From NCBI RefSeq assembly GCF_009720745.1, contig NZ_WNKX01000001.1:310001-374000 (forward strand): a stretch of 64,000 nt of DNA, given 5' to 3'. Both the position numbers and the translations under genes were made by a program. The notes beneath the pieces are model-generated. The model was not told the DNA's origin, ran no database searches, and worked only from the letters and a program-made list of their open reading frames with translations. Below are positions 38,017-46,147 of the stretch, one piece after another. Numbering within the stretch: the first letter of the stretch is position 1; every line of letters starts with the position of its first letter. The stretch is from Massilia eburnea (lineage in GTDB: Bacteria > Pseudomonadota > Gammaproteobacteria > Burkholderiales > Burkholderiaceae_D).

Positions 38017-38088
38017 TGCGCGATTTTACCGTAGATAGCGGGCGCTGCGGACAAGATTGCATGCTTGCCATTTACGCAATAAATACAA

Positions 38089-38130
38089 AAAAAGGGGACG
38101 TACCCCTTTTTATGGGTACGTCCCCTTTTT
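38089..38130. repeat. 42-base inverted repeat (17-base arms), REP-like
   Basis: Exact arms 38089-38105 and 38114-38130 contain the core GGGGACGTACCC flanked by A/T runs, around an 8-base loop. It lies between the SRP RNA gene and dnaX. The A/T flanks would let it end transcripts in either direction. Its core differs from the GGGGTCAG elements. Confidence 0.85.
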
Positions 38131-38147
38131 CGATAGGAATTCAAAGA

Positions 38148-38243
38148 GGCGAGCCTGATCTGCGGCACTTGCGGTGAACAGCTTTGGCTGCTTCGTTCCC
38201 GACCTGACCAGGTTAACCGTGCCACAATGCGCAGGGGCCCGCC
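38148..38243 (-). ncRNA. ffs: Signal recognition particle RNA (4.5S)
   Basis: On the minus strand this 96-base stretch holds the universally conserved SRP apical core, CCTGGTCAGGTC followed by GGGAACGAAGCAGCCA, inside one long hairpin. The ends pair (GGCGGGCC with GGCTCGCC), which fixes the borders to within a few bases. It binds Ffh to target membrane proteins. It has a good promoter immediately upstream and lies next to dnaX, as in related bacteria. Confidence 0.95.
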
Positions 38244-38251
38244 CGGGCGCA

Positions 38252-38281
38252 ATTATAGGCTATAAACCTAGCTGCTGCCAA
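38252..38281 (-). promoter_or_regulatory. Promoter of the SRP RNA
   Basis: On the minus strand TTGGCA (38281-38276) and TATAAT (38257-38252) are 18 bases apart; the RNA 5' end follows 8 bases later. The -35 element lies inside the last codons of ubiD. Confidence 0.7.
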
Positions 38282-39744
38282 ATACCATCGACGCGCGCCT
38301 TCACGTCGTCGCTCATGGTGATGGTCGTGCCCCATTCACGGCTGGTTTCGCCCGGCCATTTATTGGTCGCGTCGATGCCCATCTTGCTGCCCAGGCCACT
38401 GACCGGTGAAGCAAAGTCGAGGTAATCGATCGGCGTATGGTCGACCAGGGTGGTGTCGCGGGTCGGGTCGACGCGCGTCGTGATGGCCCAGATCACCTCT
38501 TTCCAGTCGCGGATGTTCACATCCTCGTCCACCACGATAATGAACTTGGTATACATGAACTGGCGCAGGAAGCTCCACACCCCGAACATCACGCGCTTGG
38601 CGTGGCCCGCATACTGTTTGCGGATCTGCACCACCGCCATGCGGTAGCTGCAGCCTTCCGGCGGCAAGTAAAAGTCTGTGATCTCGCTGAACTGCTTCTG
38701 CAGCAGCGGCACGAACACCTCGTTCAGCGCCACACCCAGCACGGCCGGCTCGTCCGGCGGCTTGCCTGTATAAGTAGAGTGGTAGATCGGGTCGCGCCGC
38801 ATGGTGATGCGGTCGACGGTGAAGACCGGGAACCAGTCCTGCTCATTGTAATAACCGGTGTGGTCGCCATACGGGCCTTCCAGGCCATGCTCGTAGCCGG
38901 AGGGATGGTTTTCGTCCGGGTAGATATGCCCTTCCAGCACGATCTCCGCGGAAGCCGGCACGCGCAGTTCGCTGCCGATGGCTTTAACGAGCTCGGTGCG
39001 GCCGCCGCGCAGCAGGCCGGCGAATTGATATTCCGACAGGCTATCCGGCACCGGCGTCACCGCGCCGAGGATGGTCGCAGGGTCCGCCCCCAAAGCGACG
39101 CAGACAGGATAAGGCTGTCCAGGATTCTTGATGCAGTGCTCACGGAAGTCCAGCGCGCCACCGCGATGCGCCAGCCAGCGCATGATCACCTTATTAGGAC
39201 CCAGCACCTGCTGGCGGTAGATGCCCAGGTTCTGCCGCTTCTTATTAGGGCCCTTGGTAATGACGAGGCCCCACGTAATCAGGGGCGCCACGTCGCCCGG
39301 CCAGCAATGCTGGATTGGCAGGCGGCCCAGGTCCACGTCATTGCCTTCCCATACGATCTCCTGGCAAGGCGCGCCGCGCATCTCTTTCGGCGACATATCC
39401 CACACCGCCTTCACCAGCGAGCCGAGTCCCATCAGATCCTTGAAGCCCTTTGGCGGCTCGGGTTCCTTCAACTGCGCCAGCACATGGCCGATCTTGCGCA
39501 GCTCGCTCACATCATCGGCGCCCATGCCCAGCGCCACGCGGCGCGGGGTGCCGAACAGGTTGCCCAGCACCGGCATGTCGAATCCGGCCGGTTTTTCAAA
39601 CAAAATGGCGGGTCCGCCAGCGCGCAGGGTGCGGTCGCAGACCTCTGTCATCTCCAGGTGTGGTGAAACGGGCAAGCTTGTGCGCTTAAGTTCGCCCATT
39701 GCTTGCAGTTGGGAAATAAAATCTCGGAGATCGCGATATTTCAT
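38260..39744 (-). CDS. ubiD: UbiD-family 3-octaprenyl-4-hydroxybenzoate decarboxylase
   Basis: A 494-residue decarboxylase of normal UbiD length. It begins [20 protein letters not shown], with recognisable family stretches [18 protein letters not shown] ([16 protein letters not shown]), [24 protein letters not shown] and [11 protein letters not shown]. It uses prenylated FMN to decarboxylate octaprenyl-4-hydroxybenzoate in ubiquinone synthesis. It is monocistronic, with the SRP RNA promoter at its 3' end. Confidence 0.96.
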   Translation of the reverse strand: MKYRDLRDFISQLQAMGELKRTSLPVSPHLEMTEVCDRTLRAGGPAILFEKPAGFDMPVLGNLFGTPRRVALGMGADDVSELRKIGHVLAQLKEPEPPKGFKDLMGLGSLVKAVWDMSPKEMRGAPCQEIVWEGNDVDLGRLPIQHCWPGDVAPLITWGLVITKGPNKKRQNLGIYRQQVLGPNKVIMRWLAHRGGALDFREHCIKNPGQPYPVCVALGADPATILGAVTPVPDSLSEYQFAGLLRGGRTELVKAIGSELRVPASAEIVLEGHIYPDENHPSGYEHGLEGPYGDHTGYYNEQDWFPVFTVDRITMRRDPIYHSTYTGKPPDEPAVLGVALNEVFVPLLQKQFSEITDFYLPPEGCSYRMAVVQIRKQYAGHAKRVMFGVWSFLRQFMYTKFIIVVDEDVNIRDWKEVIWAITTRVDPTRDTTLVDHTPIDYLDFASPVSGLGSKMGIDATNKWPGETSREWGTTITMSDDVKARVDGIWQQLGL

Positions 39745-40222
39745 ACTTTTTTACGATTTTTTTGCTTCGAACGAGGCGTATGAGTACTTTTGGTCAAGTC
39801 GTTGATTTTATTGGTTTTTGCCAATGTGTTCACGCAAAAGTCATACTCAAAAGTAATAAAGAACGTCCGTGTTAGTATTGACGGGATATAATACCCCTCC
39901 TACAATTTGACCTACCTGATGAGGACATGGCCTTTATGCCAACTAAGTTGTCACTCATTACATTCACGGAGTATCCGGGCTCCACAGACATTTTAAGGAG
40001 TGTTTTTCCTGAGGCGTCTGCCTCGCACCCGGAAAAAGTTGTGTTGCAACTGGCTCAACCGATTCGCCAGCTTTAGCAAACAATGATGGCGTCCAGTCCC
40101 GTGCGACCTGTGCGGCGGTGGACGAAGATAACACTGATGTAACGACTATGGCACGTCGATTTGACCGCGATTTTTACGCGGCGGGGACGCGTTTTGACTC
40201 TTACATTTCAGGGGAGTTCTGA
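39745..40222. other. 478-base gap between ubiD and the lytic transglycosylase
   Basis: The first 150 bases are AT-rich and must contain the divergent promoters; a TATAAT lies at 39887-39892, reading rightwards, without a clear -35 box. The rest (39900-40222) holds a 49-codon open frame and otherwise no recognised gene or RNA. A long 5' leader of the transglycosylase gene is possible. GGGGAG precedes the transglycosylase start. Confidence 0.5.
39927..40076 (+). CDS. Possible 49-residue protein (speculative)
   Basis: The frame starts MAFMPTKLSLITFTEYPGST and ends IRQL before TAG. GAGGA lies too close to the first ATG (1 base) but about 10 bases before the second ATG at 39936. It follows a TATAAT at 39887. 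No similarity is recognised, and an open frame this short could occur by chance. Confidence 0.2.
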   Translation: MAFMPTKLSLITFTEYPGSTDILRSVFPEASASHPEKVVLQLAQPIRQL

Positions 40223-41137
40223 ATGAACAATCGATTCAATGGGTTGCTTGATAGCGCCCGTCTATGGGCTCGCCAGCCCGCCGCGTGGATTTCCACGCAG
40301 AGCGTATCGGCACGCGGTCTGCTGACCGCCGCTCAGTCTATTTTGAGCATCTTTGGTATTGCAGCATTGGTCATGGCTTGCGCCATGGTGGCTCGTCCAG
40401 AACTGGCCTCCGACCTGGCGCACGCCCTGAGCGGCCAGCCGCCGGCACCGGCGCTGGTCGTCGTAGCGCCGCCACTGTCCGAGCTGATGGAAGCGCCTGC
40501 GGCGCAGCCAGTTCGCGTAGCGGCCGCTGCTGAAGCCCAGCCCAGCGCCGATGAAAAGGCCTTGATGGGCTCCAAGAAGCAGCAAGATGCCGTCACCAGC
40601 TGGCTGTCCAAGCGCTACCGCGTGGCCGGCGATGCGACCAACATGCTGGTCTCCACCGCCTACCTGACCGCCAGCGAAGTCAAGATGGATCCTTTGCTGA
40701 TTCTGGCTGTGATGGCCATCGAATCTGGCTTGAACCCGTTCGCGGAAAGCCCGATGGGCGCGCAGGGCCTGATGCAGGTGATGTCCAAGGTGCATACTGA
40801 GAAATTCCAGGAAATGGGCGGTGTGCAGGCTGCACTGAACCCGGTCGCCAATATCCGCGTCGGCGCCCTGATCCTGAAGGATTATGTGGCCAAGGGCGGT
40901 TCGGTGGAAGCGGGCTTGAAATCCTACGTCGGCGCAGGCGCCTTCGAGACGGACGATGGTTATGGTTCCCGCGTCATGGCCGAATACCAGCGCCTGAAAC
41001 AGGTTTCCGCCGGCAAGAAGGTACCGACCATTACGCCGCCAGTGCTGGCGAGCGCGCCGGTGGCCAAGCCTCAGCCCACCACCGTGGCGAGCAACGACAA
41101 GGTCAAGGTCACGCCGGAACAGCTGGCAGGCCTGTAA
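40223..41137 (+). CDS. Membrane-anchored lytic transglycosylase (SLT domain)
   Basis: A 304-residue protein. A hydrophobic segment near residues 40-60 (SIFGIAALVMACAMVARP) anchors it; a Pro/Ala stretch follows, then an SLT lysozyme-like domain (about 115-235) with the catalytic glutamate in AIESGLNPFAESPMGAQGLM, and a variable tail. Such enzymes cut the glycan strand of peptidoglycan to form 1,6-anhydroMurNAc ends. GGGGAG precedes ATG 40223 and a terminator follows, so it is transcribed alone. Confidence 0.88.
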   Translation: MNNRFNGLLDSARLWARQPAAWISTQSVSARGLLTAAQSILSIFGIAALVMACAMVARPELASDLAHALSGQPPAPALVVVAPPLSELMEAPAAQPVRVAAAAEAQPSADEKALMGSKKQQDAVTSWLSKRYRVAGDATNMLVSTAYLTASEVKMDPLLILAVMAIESGLNPFAESPMGAQGLMQVMSKVHTEKFQEMGGVQAALNPVANIRVGALILKDYVAKGGSVEAGLKSYVGAGAFETDDGYGSRVMAEYQRLKQVSAGKKVPTITPPVLASAPVAKPQPTTVASNDKVKVTPEQLAGL

Positions 41138-41156
41138 TTCTCCCCTGCCCCATGCC

Positions 41157-41180
41157 AAAGCCACCCACGGGTGGCTTTTT
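41157..41180 (+). terminator. Rho-independent terminator of the transglycosylase gene
   Basis: GCCACCC and GGGTGGC form a 7-bp stem with a 2-base loop (AC), followed by TTTTT, 20 bases after the stop codon. Confidence 0.85.
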
Positions 41181-41207
41181 CTTTGCCCCCGCGTCAGCCG
41201 CGTTTCA

Positions 41208-41231
41208 GGGTCAGCCCCTTGGGTCTGGCCC
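41208..41231. repeat. Degenerate copy of the GGGTCAG palindrome
   Basis: This 24-mer matches the palindrome at 52525-52548 in 22 of 24 positions; its two differences (position 8 A to C, position 21 A to G) break the symmetry, so it looks like a decayed copy of the same dispersed element. Confidence 0.6.
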
Positions 41232-41287
41232 GATCCACAGCAGCCACGGACTGAAGGCATCCTTCACTGTATTCTGCGGCAATCCCC

Positions 41288-41316
41288 AAAAAAAACGCCC
41301 TCCGCGGCGGGAGGGC
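41288..41316 (-). terminator. Rho-independent terminator of the rib-nusB unit
   Basis: On the minus strand GCCCTCC pairs with GGAGGGC around a 6-base loop and is followed by a run of T (41295-41288), 25 bases beyond the nusB stop. Confidence 0.85.
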
Positions 41317-41340
41317 ATTTCAGGCAATACGGAAACGCGA

Positions 41341-41817
41341 TTAACGCTTCTTGTCGGCGGCGAATTCGTCGGCGCGCAGTTGGGCGGCTAGCTTGTCCAG
41401 CACGCCGTTCACGTATTTGTGGCCATCGATACCGCCAAAGGATTTGGTCAGCTCCACCGCTTCGTTGATCACGACGCGGTATGGGATCTCGATGTGGTTC
41501 TTCAGTTCGTAGGCGCCGATCAGCAGCACTGCGTGCTCAATCGGGGACAGCTCGCCGATACCGCGGTCAACCAGCGGCGTGAACACTTCACGCAGTTCCA
41601 CCGATTGCTTGATGGTGCCGCGCAGCAGGTCGGCAAAATATTCGCCGTCCGCCTTGTCGAAGCCATGGGCGCCGCGGATATTGTTGACGACCTTGGTCGC
41701 CTCTTCATTGTTCAGCAGCCACTGGTACAGCCCCTGCAGCGCGAACTCGCGCGCGCGGTGGCGCGGGGTGCGGTTCTTGCTCGGGTTGGCGTGCGTCATA
41801 TTGTCAGTCATATTCAT
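41341..41817 (-). CDS. nusB: Transcription antitermination factor NusB
   Basis: A 158-residue NusB of normal length, helical throughout, with the family pattern RHRAREFALQGLYQWLL, LIGAYELKNHIEIPYRVVIN and EAVELTKSFGG, ending GHKYVNGVLDKLA. With NusE (S10) it binds boxA RNA in ribosomal RNA transcripts. It follows ribH by 14 bases and ends the riboflavin unit at the terminator, an arrangement usual in Proteobacteria. Confidence 0.96.
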   Translation of the reverse strand: MNMTDNMTHANPSKNRTPRHRAREFALQGLYQWLLNNEEATKVVNNIRGAHGFDKADGEYFADLLRGTIKQSVELREVFTPLVDRGIGELSPIEHAVLLIGAYELKNHIEIPYRVVINEAVELTKSFGGIDGHKYVNGVLDKLAAQLRADEFAADKKR

Positions 41818-41831
41818 ACCTTCTTGTTGAA

Positions 41832-42320
41832 TTACTCGTCGTCGCCCAGGTCCTGGTTCAGCTCTTCCAGGGCAATCGACAGGTTGGCCATTTCGACGGC
41901 GCAGCGCGCAGCTTCGGCGCCTTTGACCGCCATGCGGACTTCCGCCTGCTCGTCGTTCTCGGTGGTCAGGATGGCGTTGGCGATAGGGATGCTGTAGTCC
42001 AGGCCCACGCGGGTCACGCCCGCGCCGGATTCATTGGACACCAGCTCGAAGTGGTAGGTTTCGCCGCGGATCACGGCGCCCAGCGCGATCAGTGCGTCGA
42101 ACTGGTTGGACTCGGCCATCTTCTGCAGCACCAGCGGAATTTCCAGGGCGCCCGGCACGGTCACGTGCAGGATGTCTTCATCTTCCACGCCCAGGTTCTT
42201 CAGCTCTTGCAGGCAGGCCGACAGCAGGCCGTGGCAAACGTCTTCATTGAAGCGGGCCTGCACGACGCCGATGCGCAGGTTTTCGCCGGACAGGTTGGTT
42301 TCGTAGGTTGCTACGGTCAT
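41832..42320 (-). CDS. ribH: 6,7-dimethyl-8-ribityllumazine synthase
   Basis: A 162-residue lumazine synthase. Substrate-site stretches are visible: [34 protein letters not shown] and [20 protein letters not shown]. It condenses the ribBX product dihydroxybutanone phosphate with the pyrimidine from the RibD branch to give the riboflavin precursor. It lies between ribBX (45-base gap) and nusB. Confidence 0.97.
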   Translation of the reverse strand: MTVATYETNLSGENLRIGVVQARFNEDVCHGLLSACLQELKNLGVEDEDILHVTVPGALEIPLVLQKMAESNQFDALIALGAVIRGETYHFELVSNESGAGVTRVGLDYSIPIANAILTTENDEQAEVRMAVKGAEAARCAVEMANLSIALEELNQDLGDDE

Positions 42321-42365
42321 GGTGTACCTCTTTCTAAGGATATTGGATGATGCCGCCTGTCTTGA

Positions 42366-43475
42366 TCAAACGGCAGGTTTGGCCATGTAGCCGGTCACTT
42401 CAAGGTTAAAGCCGGTCATCGACGGCATCTTGCGCGGGCTTGCCAGCAGCTGCATCTTGCGCACGCCGACGTCGCGCAGGATCTGGGCGCCGATGCCGTA
42501 GCTGCGCAGGTCCATGCTGGCGGCGCGGCCGGTCGGACGCACGTTCTTGTCCAGCGCTTCCAGCTGGCCGAACAGCTGCTCCGCGGTCTCGCCGCAGTTC
42601 AGCAGCACCATCACGCCCTGCTCCGCGCCCTTGATCGCTTTCAGCGAGGACGACACGTTCCAGGAGTGGGTGGTGGCTTCGGTTTCCAGCAGGTCCAGGA
42701 TCGACACTGGCTGGTGCACGCGCACCAGCGATTCCTTGCTCGCCTCCATCGAGCCATGCACCAGGGCCAGGTGGGCCGAGCCGCTTGGCTTGTCGCGGAA
42801 GGCGATCATGCGGAAGTCGCCGTGGGCAGTGCGCAGCGGACGTTCGGCGATGCGCTCCACCATGCATTCATTCTGGCTGCGGTAGTGGATCAGGTCGGCG
42901 ATGGTGCCGATTTTCAGGCCGTGCTCCTTGGCGAATTCCAGCAGTTCCGGCAGGCGCGCCATGGTGCCGTCGTCCTTGATGATTTCGCAGATCACGGAAG
43001 CTGGCATCAGGCCGGCCATTGCGGTCAGGTCGCAGCCGGCTTCGGTGTGGCCGGCGCGCATCAGCACGCCGCCCGGTACTGCGCGCAGCGGGAAGATGTG
43101 GCCCGGCTGCACGATGTCGCTAGGCTTGGCGCCCTTGGCCACCGCCACCTGGATGGTCTTGGCGCGGTCCGCAGCCGAAATGCCGGTGGTGACGCCTTCC
43201 GCCGCTTCGATCGAGACGGTGAAGTTGGTGCCGAACGAGGTGCCGTTCTTGGCCGTCATCATGGTCAGGTCGAGCTGGTTGCAATGCTCTTCGGTCAGGG
43301 TCAGGCAGACCAGGCCGCGCGCGTGCTTGATCATGAAGTTGATCGCTTCCGGCGTGACGTGCTCGGCGGCCAGCACCAGGTCGCCTTCGTTTTCACGGTC
43401 TTCTTCGTCGACCAGGATCACCATGCGACCGGCGCGCAGTTCGGCGACGATTTCTTCGGTGCTGGAAATGGACAT
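42366..43475 (-). CDS. ribB: 3,4-dihydroxy-2-butanone 4-phosphate synthase with GTP-cyclohydrolase-II-like tail (RibBX type)
   Basis: A 369-residue protein. ATG 43475 is chosen because AAGGA lies just upstream. Residues 1-200 form a complete RibB domain (LVDEEDRENEGDLV, AGHTEAGCDL), which makes dihydroxybutanone phosphate from ribulose 5-phosphate. The rest resembles RibA but lacks the zinc-binding cysteine cluster (ECLTGD...CDCG type): the matching region reads RVHQPVSILDLL. It should therefore not be a GTP cyclohydrolase II; a separate RibA must be encoded elsewhere. Confidence 0.92.
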   Translation of the reverse strand: MSISSTEEIVAELRAGRMVILVDEEDRENEGDLVLAAEHVTPEAINFMIKHARGLVCLTLTEEHCNQLDLTMMTAKNGTSFGTNFTVSIEAAEGVTTGISAADRAKTIQVAVAKGAKPSDIVQPGHIFPLRAVPGGVLMRAGHTEAGCDLTAMAGLMPASVICEIIKDDGTMARLPELLEFAKEHGLKIGTIADLIHYRSQNECMVERIAERPLRTAHGDFRMIAFRDKPSGSAHLALVHGSMEASKESLVRVHQPVSILDLLETEATTHSWNVSSSLKAIKGAEQGVMVLLNCGETAEQLFGQLEALDKNVRPTGRAASMDLRSYGIGAQILRDVGVRKMQLLASPRKMPSMTGFNLEVTGYMAKPAV

Positions 43476-43619
43476 ATTTTTTCCTTTGATGTGAGGCACA
43501 GAGCGTTTCTTTGTTAACCCGCTATTTTAAAGGATTTGAAGCATTCCCGCCCCCTCAAGCGCCGCCTTTAGGCGTTTTGGCCTAGACTGGTTTTCTTTAC
43601 AACCCTGAAGGAGGCAGCG

Positions 43620-44042
43620 ATGAAGACCAGTGGTTCGGCCGTCTGGAGCGGCGGCATCAAGGATGGGCGTGGGGCGATCAGCACCGCGAGTGGCGCGCTG
43701 CAGGCGGCGCCCTACGGTTTTGCCAGCCGTTTCGAGGGTAAGCCGGGCACCAATCCGGAAGAATTGATCGGGGCGGCGCATGCCGGCTGCTTCACCATGG
43801 CGTTGTCGCTGATCCTGGGCGAGGCGGGCTTGACGGCCGAGAAAATGGAAACCAAGGCTGAAGTGACGCTGGATAAAGTGGGCGATGGATTCGCCATCAC
43901 CGCCATCCATCTGGACCTGCAGGCCAAGATTCCCGGCGCCGACAAGGCCAGATTCGAAGAGCTTGCCAATAAGGCAAAAGTTGGCTGCCCGGTATCCAAA
44001 GTCCTGAATACCAACATCACCCTCACCGCTACCCTGCTGTAG
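43620..44042 (+). CDS. OsmC-family peroxiredoxin
   Basis: A 140-residue OsmC/Ohr protein. Both redox cysteines are present, in AHAGCFTMALS (about Cys57) and VGCPVSK (about Cys122), with the EELIGAAHA segment before the first. The family reduces organic hydroperoxides with thiols. GGAGGCAG precedes the start. It is transcribed on the opposite strand to the rib genes, which it interrupts. Confidence 0.9.
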   Translation: MKTSGSAVWSGGIKDGRGAISTASGALQAAPYGFASRFEGKPGTNPEELIGAAHAGCFTMALSLILGEAGLTAEKMETKAEVTLDKVGDGFAITAIHLDLQAKIPGADKARFEELANKAKVGCPVSKVLNTNITLTATLL

Positions 44043-44162
44043 GCCTTCCCCCAATGGGGCGCAAAACGCGCCCCAAAATTTCCCTTGAACTTTTTAATTG
44101 CGACCACTATTATTAAGTCACTCGATGATGATCGTCATCAATAAACCCTCAAAGGAAAAACC

Positions 44163-44876
44163 ATGAACCTCAAAGATTCCGTCGTATTCATCACTGGCGC
44201 CAACCGTGGCCTGGGCTTGCAACTGGCGAAAGCCGCCCTGGCCGCCGGCGCTAAAAAAGTCTACGGCGCCGCGCGCGACCCAAAATCGGTCACCCTGCCC
44301 GGCGTTACCCCGGTCCAGCTGGACGTGACGAACCACGACGAAATCGCAGCCGTCACCCGTGAATTAAAAGATGTAAATGTATTGATCAACAACGCCGGCA
44401 TCGTCCGCGCCGGCGGCATCCTGGCCGACAACGCCCTGGAACAAGCACGTGCCGAACTGGAGACCAACCTGATCGGTCCTATGCTGCTCAGCAAAGGCTT
44501 CGCTCCGGCACTGAAAGCCAACGGCGGCGGCGCCATCGTCAATATCCTGTCCGTACTGGCCTGGTACAGCCAGGGCCCGACCAACACCTACAGCATGTCG
44601 AAATCCGCCGCCTGGGCACTGACCAACGGCCTGCGCATCGAGCTGGCGCCCCAAGGCACGCTCGTGGTGGGCGCCCACATGGGCTATATGGAGACCGACA
44701 TGACCGCCGGCTATGAAGTCGCGAAGATCAAGCCGGAAGAAGTGGCCGCGCAAATTTTCAAAGCGCTGGCGGAAGGCAAAGAAGAAGTGCTGGCGGACGA
44801 TCTCACCCGCCAGGTAAAACTCGGCATCAACGCGGAGCTTCCGGCCTACATCGCCGCCGCACGCACCGCTGCTTAA
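44163..44876 (+). CDS. Short-chain dehydrogenase/reductase
   Basis: A 237-residue classical SDR. The cofactor motif TGANRGLG (about 11-18), NNAG (about 77-80), the catalytic serine region NILSVLAW and the YSMSK active site (Tyr and Lys) are all present. NADP preference and substrate cannot be told. AAAGGAAAAA precedes ATG 44163. It follows the OsmC gene by 120 bases and may have its own promoter in the AT-rich gap. Confidence 0.9.
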   Translation: MNLKDSVVFITGANRGLGLQLAKAALAAGAKKVYGAARDPKSVTLPGVTPVQLDVTNHDEIAAVTRELKDVNVLINNAGIVRAGGILADNALEQARAELETNLIGPMLLSKGFAPALKANGGGAIVNILSVLAWYSQGPTNTYSMSKSAAWALTNGLRIELAPQGTLVVGAHMGYMETDMTAGYEVAKIKPEEVAAQIFKALAEGKEEVLADDLTRQVKLGINAELPAYIAAARTAA

Positions 44877-45087
44877 TTGCGCCAAGGGTGTAGCACTACG
44901 TGCTGCACTCCCCCATGGGCCGCAGAAAGTGTTTAAAACAGAGGCTTTCGACCGCTGAGCCAGGCCGGCCGCGAGAAGAACCAGCCAGGCGAAGACTTCC
45001 CGGTGCCGCAGTGTCCGCAGCAAAAGCTATGGCTGGCAGCCTGCAAACGTTAACGACAGCCGAGCTAGATGTGCTTAGGATAGCGCC

Positions 45088-45447
45088 TTACTTGCTAATT
45101 CTCGCTTCCTTGTTGATCCGCTCGATGCTGATAACTTCTGCAGGCCCGTTCCCGCCAAACAGCAATCGGCGGGAATTCAACTTAATACGCAGTGTTTGGT
45201 TACGCTCCTGCAATTTGAACGGATCCGCTTCCCAAAGCATTCGCTTTTGCGTTTCAGGCACATAAAAAGCCGGTACATCATCGGCGTCTTCGGGCCGGTC
45301 AAGCCGGATGCGCCGGTTTCCAAGCATCTCCTCGAATATCGCCCGGTTCGAAAGGCTCAACTCGAGTTGTTTGAAATGGACCTCCCCTTCAACGACATGC
45401 GCCGGTTCCGATGAAGGGATGCGATACATGGCGAAACAAAACGCCAA
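45088..45447 (-). CDS. Hypothetical protein with unresolved start
   Basis: A 119-residue frame beginning at TTG 45447. In the same frame 27 codons upstream, back to a stop at 45529-45531, encode a hydrophobic, anchor-like stretch (LGFLKLAAIVVASLALLWLAF) but contain no ATG, GTG or TTG, so the protein may start at a rare codon or be a remnant. The soluble part (KQLELSLSNRAIFEEMLGNR, later TLRIKLNSRRLLFGG) is not recognised. It would begin beside the ribE stop. Confidence 0.45.
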   Translation of the reverse strand: MAFCFAMYRIPSSEPAHVVEGEVHFKQLELSLSNRAIFEEMLGNRRIRLDRPEDADDVPAFYVPETQKRMLWEADPFKLQERNQTLRIKLNSRRLLFGGNGPAEVISIERINKEARISK

Positions 45448-45518
45448 CCATAGCAGCGCCAGTGAGGCGACAACAATGGCGGCCAGCTTAAGAAACCCGA
45501 GGATGCGGGCCAGGCGAA

Positions 45519-46139
45519 TTACCCCACCTTATTGAGCGACAGCATGCGCTCCACGTAGCGGGCGATCAGGTCGATTTCGAGGTTGACCTTGGAGCCTGCC
45601 TTCAGGTGCTTCAAGGTAGTGACCTGGATGGTGTGGGGGATCAGGTTGATCGAGAACTGGCAGCCGCTGGCACTGTCTTCGACGCGGTTGACGGTCAGGG
45701 ACACGCCATTCACCACCACCGAGCCTTTGTACGCCAGGTATTTGGCCAGGTCGCGCGGGGCTTCGATCACCAGTTCGTGCGATTCGCCGACCGGCTCGAA
45801 TTTGCGCACCACACCGAGGCCATCGACGTGGCCGGAAACCAGGTGGCCGCCCAAGCGCTCGGCCAGGGTCAGGGCTTTTTCCAGGTTCACTTCGGTGGTG
45901 GTGTCCAGGCCGACGGTCTTGTTCAGGCTTTCGCGCGAAACATCGACGGTGAAGCCGGTAGCGGTTTTCTCCACCACCGTCATGCAGGCGCCATTCAGGG
46001 CGATCGAGTCGCCCAGGCCGACGTCGGCCATCGAAAGGCCGCCGGCATCAACGTCCAGGCGTACCCCTGCCTCGGCGCCGCCTTCCAGCGGAGTTACGGT
46101 TTTGATTTTGCCAACTGCGGCGACGATTCCAGTAAACAT
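45519..46139 (-). CDS. ribE: Riboflavin synthase, alpha subunit
   Basis: A 206-residue protein made of two similar lumazine-binding halves: the N-terminal MFTGIVAAVGKIKTVTPLEGG with SIALNGACMTV, and the C-terminal SVVVNGVSLTVNRV. It dismutates two lumazines into riboflavin. It follows ribD by 8 bases in the same unit. The gene is also called ribC in some organisms. Confidence 0.96.
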   Translation of the reverse strand: MFTGIVAAVGKIKTVTPLEGGAEAGVRLDVDAGGLSMADVGLGDSIALNGACMTVVEKTATGFTVDVSRESLNKTVGLDTTTEVNLEKALTLAERLGGHLVSGHVDGLGVVRKFEPVGESHELVIEAPRDLAKYLAYKGSVVVNGVSLTVNRVEDSASGCQFSINLIPHTIQVTTLKHLKAGSKVNLEIDLIARYVERMLSLNKVG

Positions 46140-46147
46140 AATGGTCT

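Noticed and set aside
43476..43619. Possible FMN riboswitch before ribBX
   Set aside because: The conserved FMN aptamer blocks (AGGGCGGGG-type and CCCCACC-type segments) were looked for before ribBX and ribD and not seen; the gap is also short.
44054..44072. Hairpin GGGGCGC/GCGCCCC after the OsmC gene as a terminator
   Set aside because: The stem is good but it is followed by AAAATTT, not a T-tract, so it was not listed as a feature.
44886..44912. Imperfect inverted repeat after the SDR gene (GTGTAGCAC/GTGCTGCAC)
   Set aside because: One mismatch, short arms and no T-tract; not distinguishable from chance.
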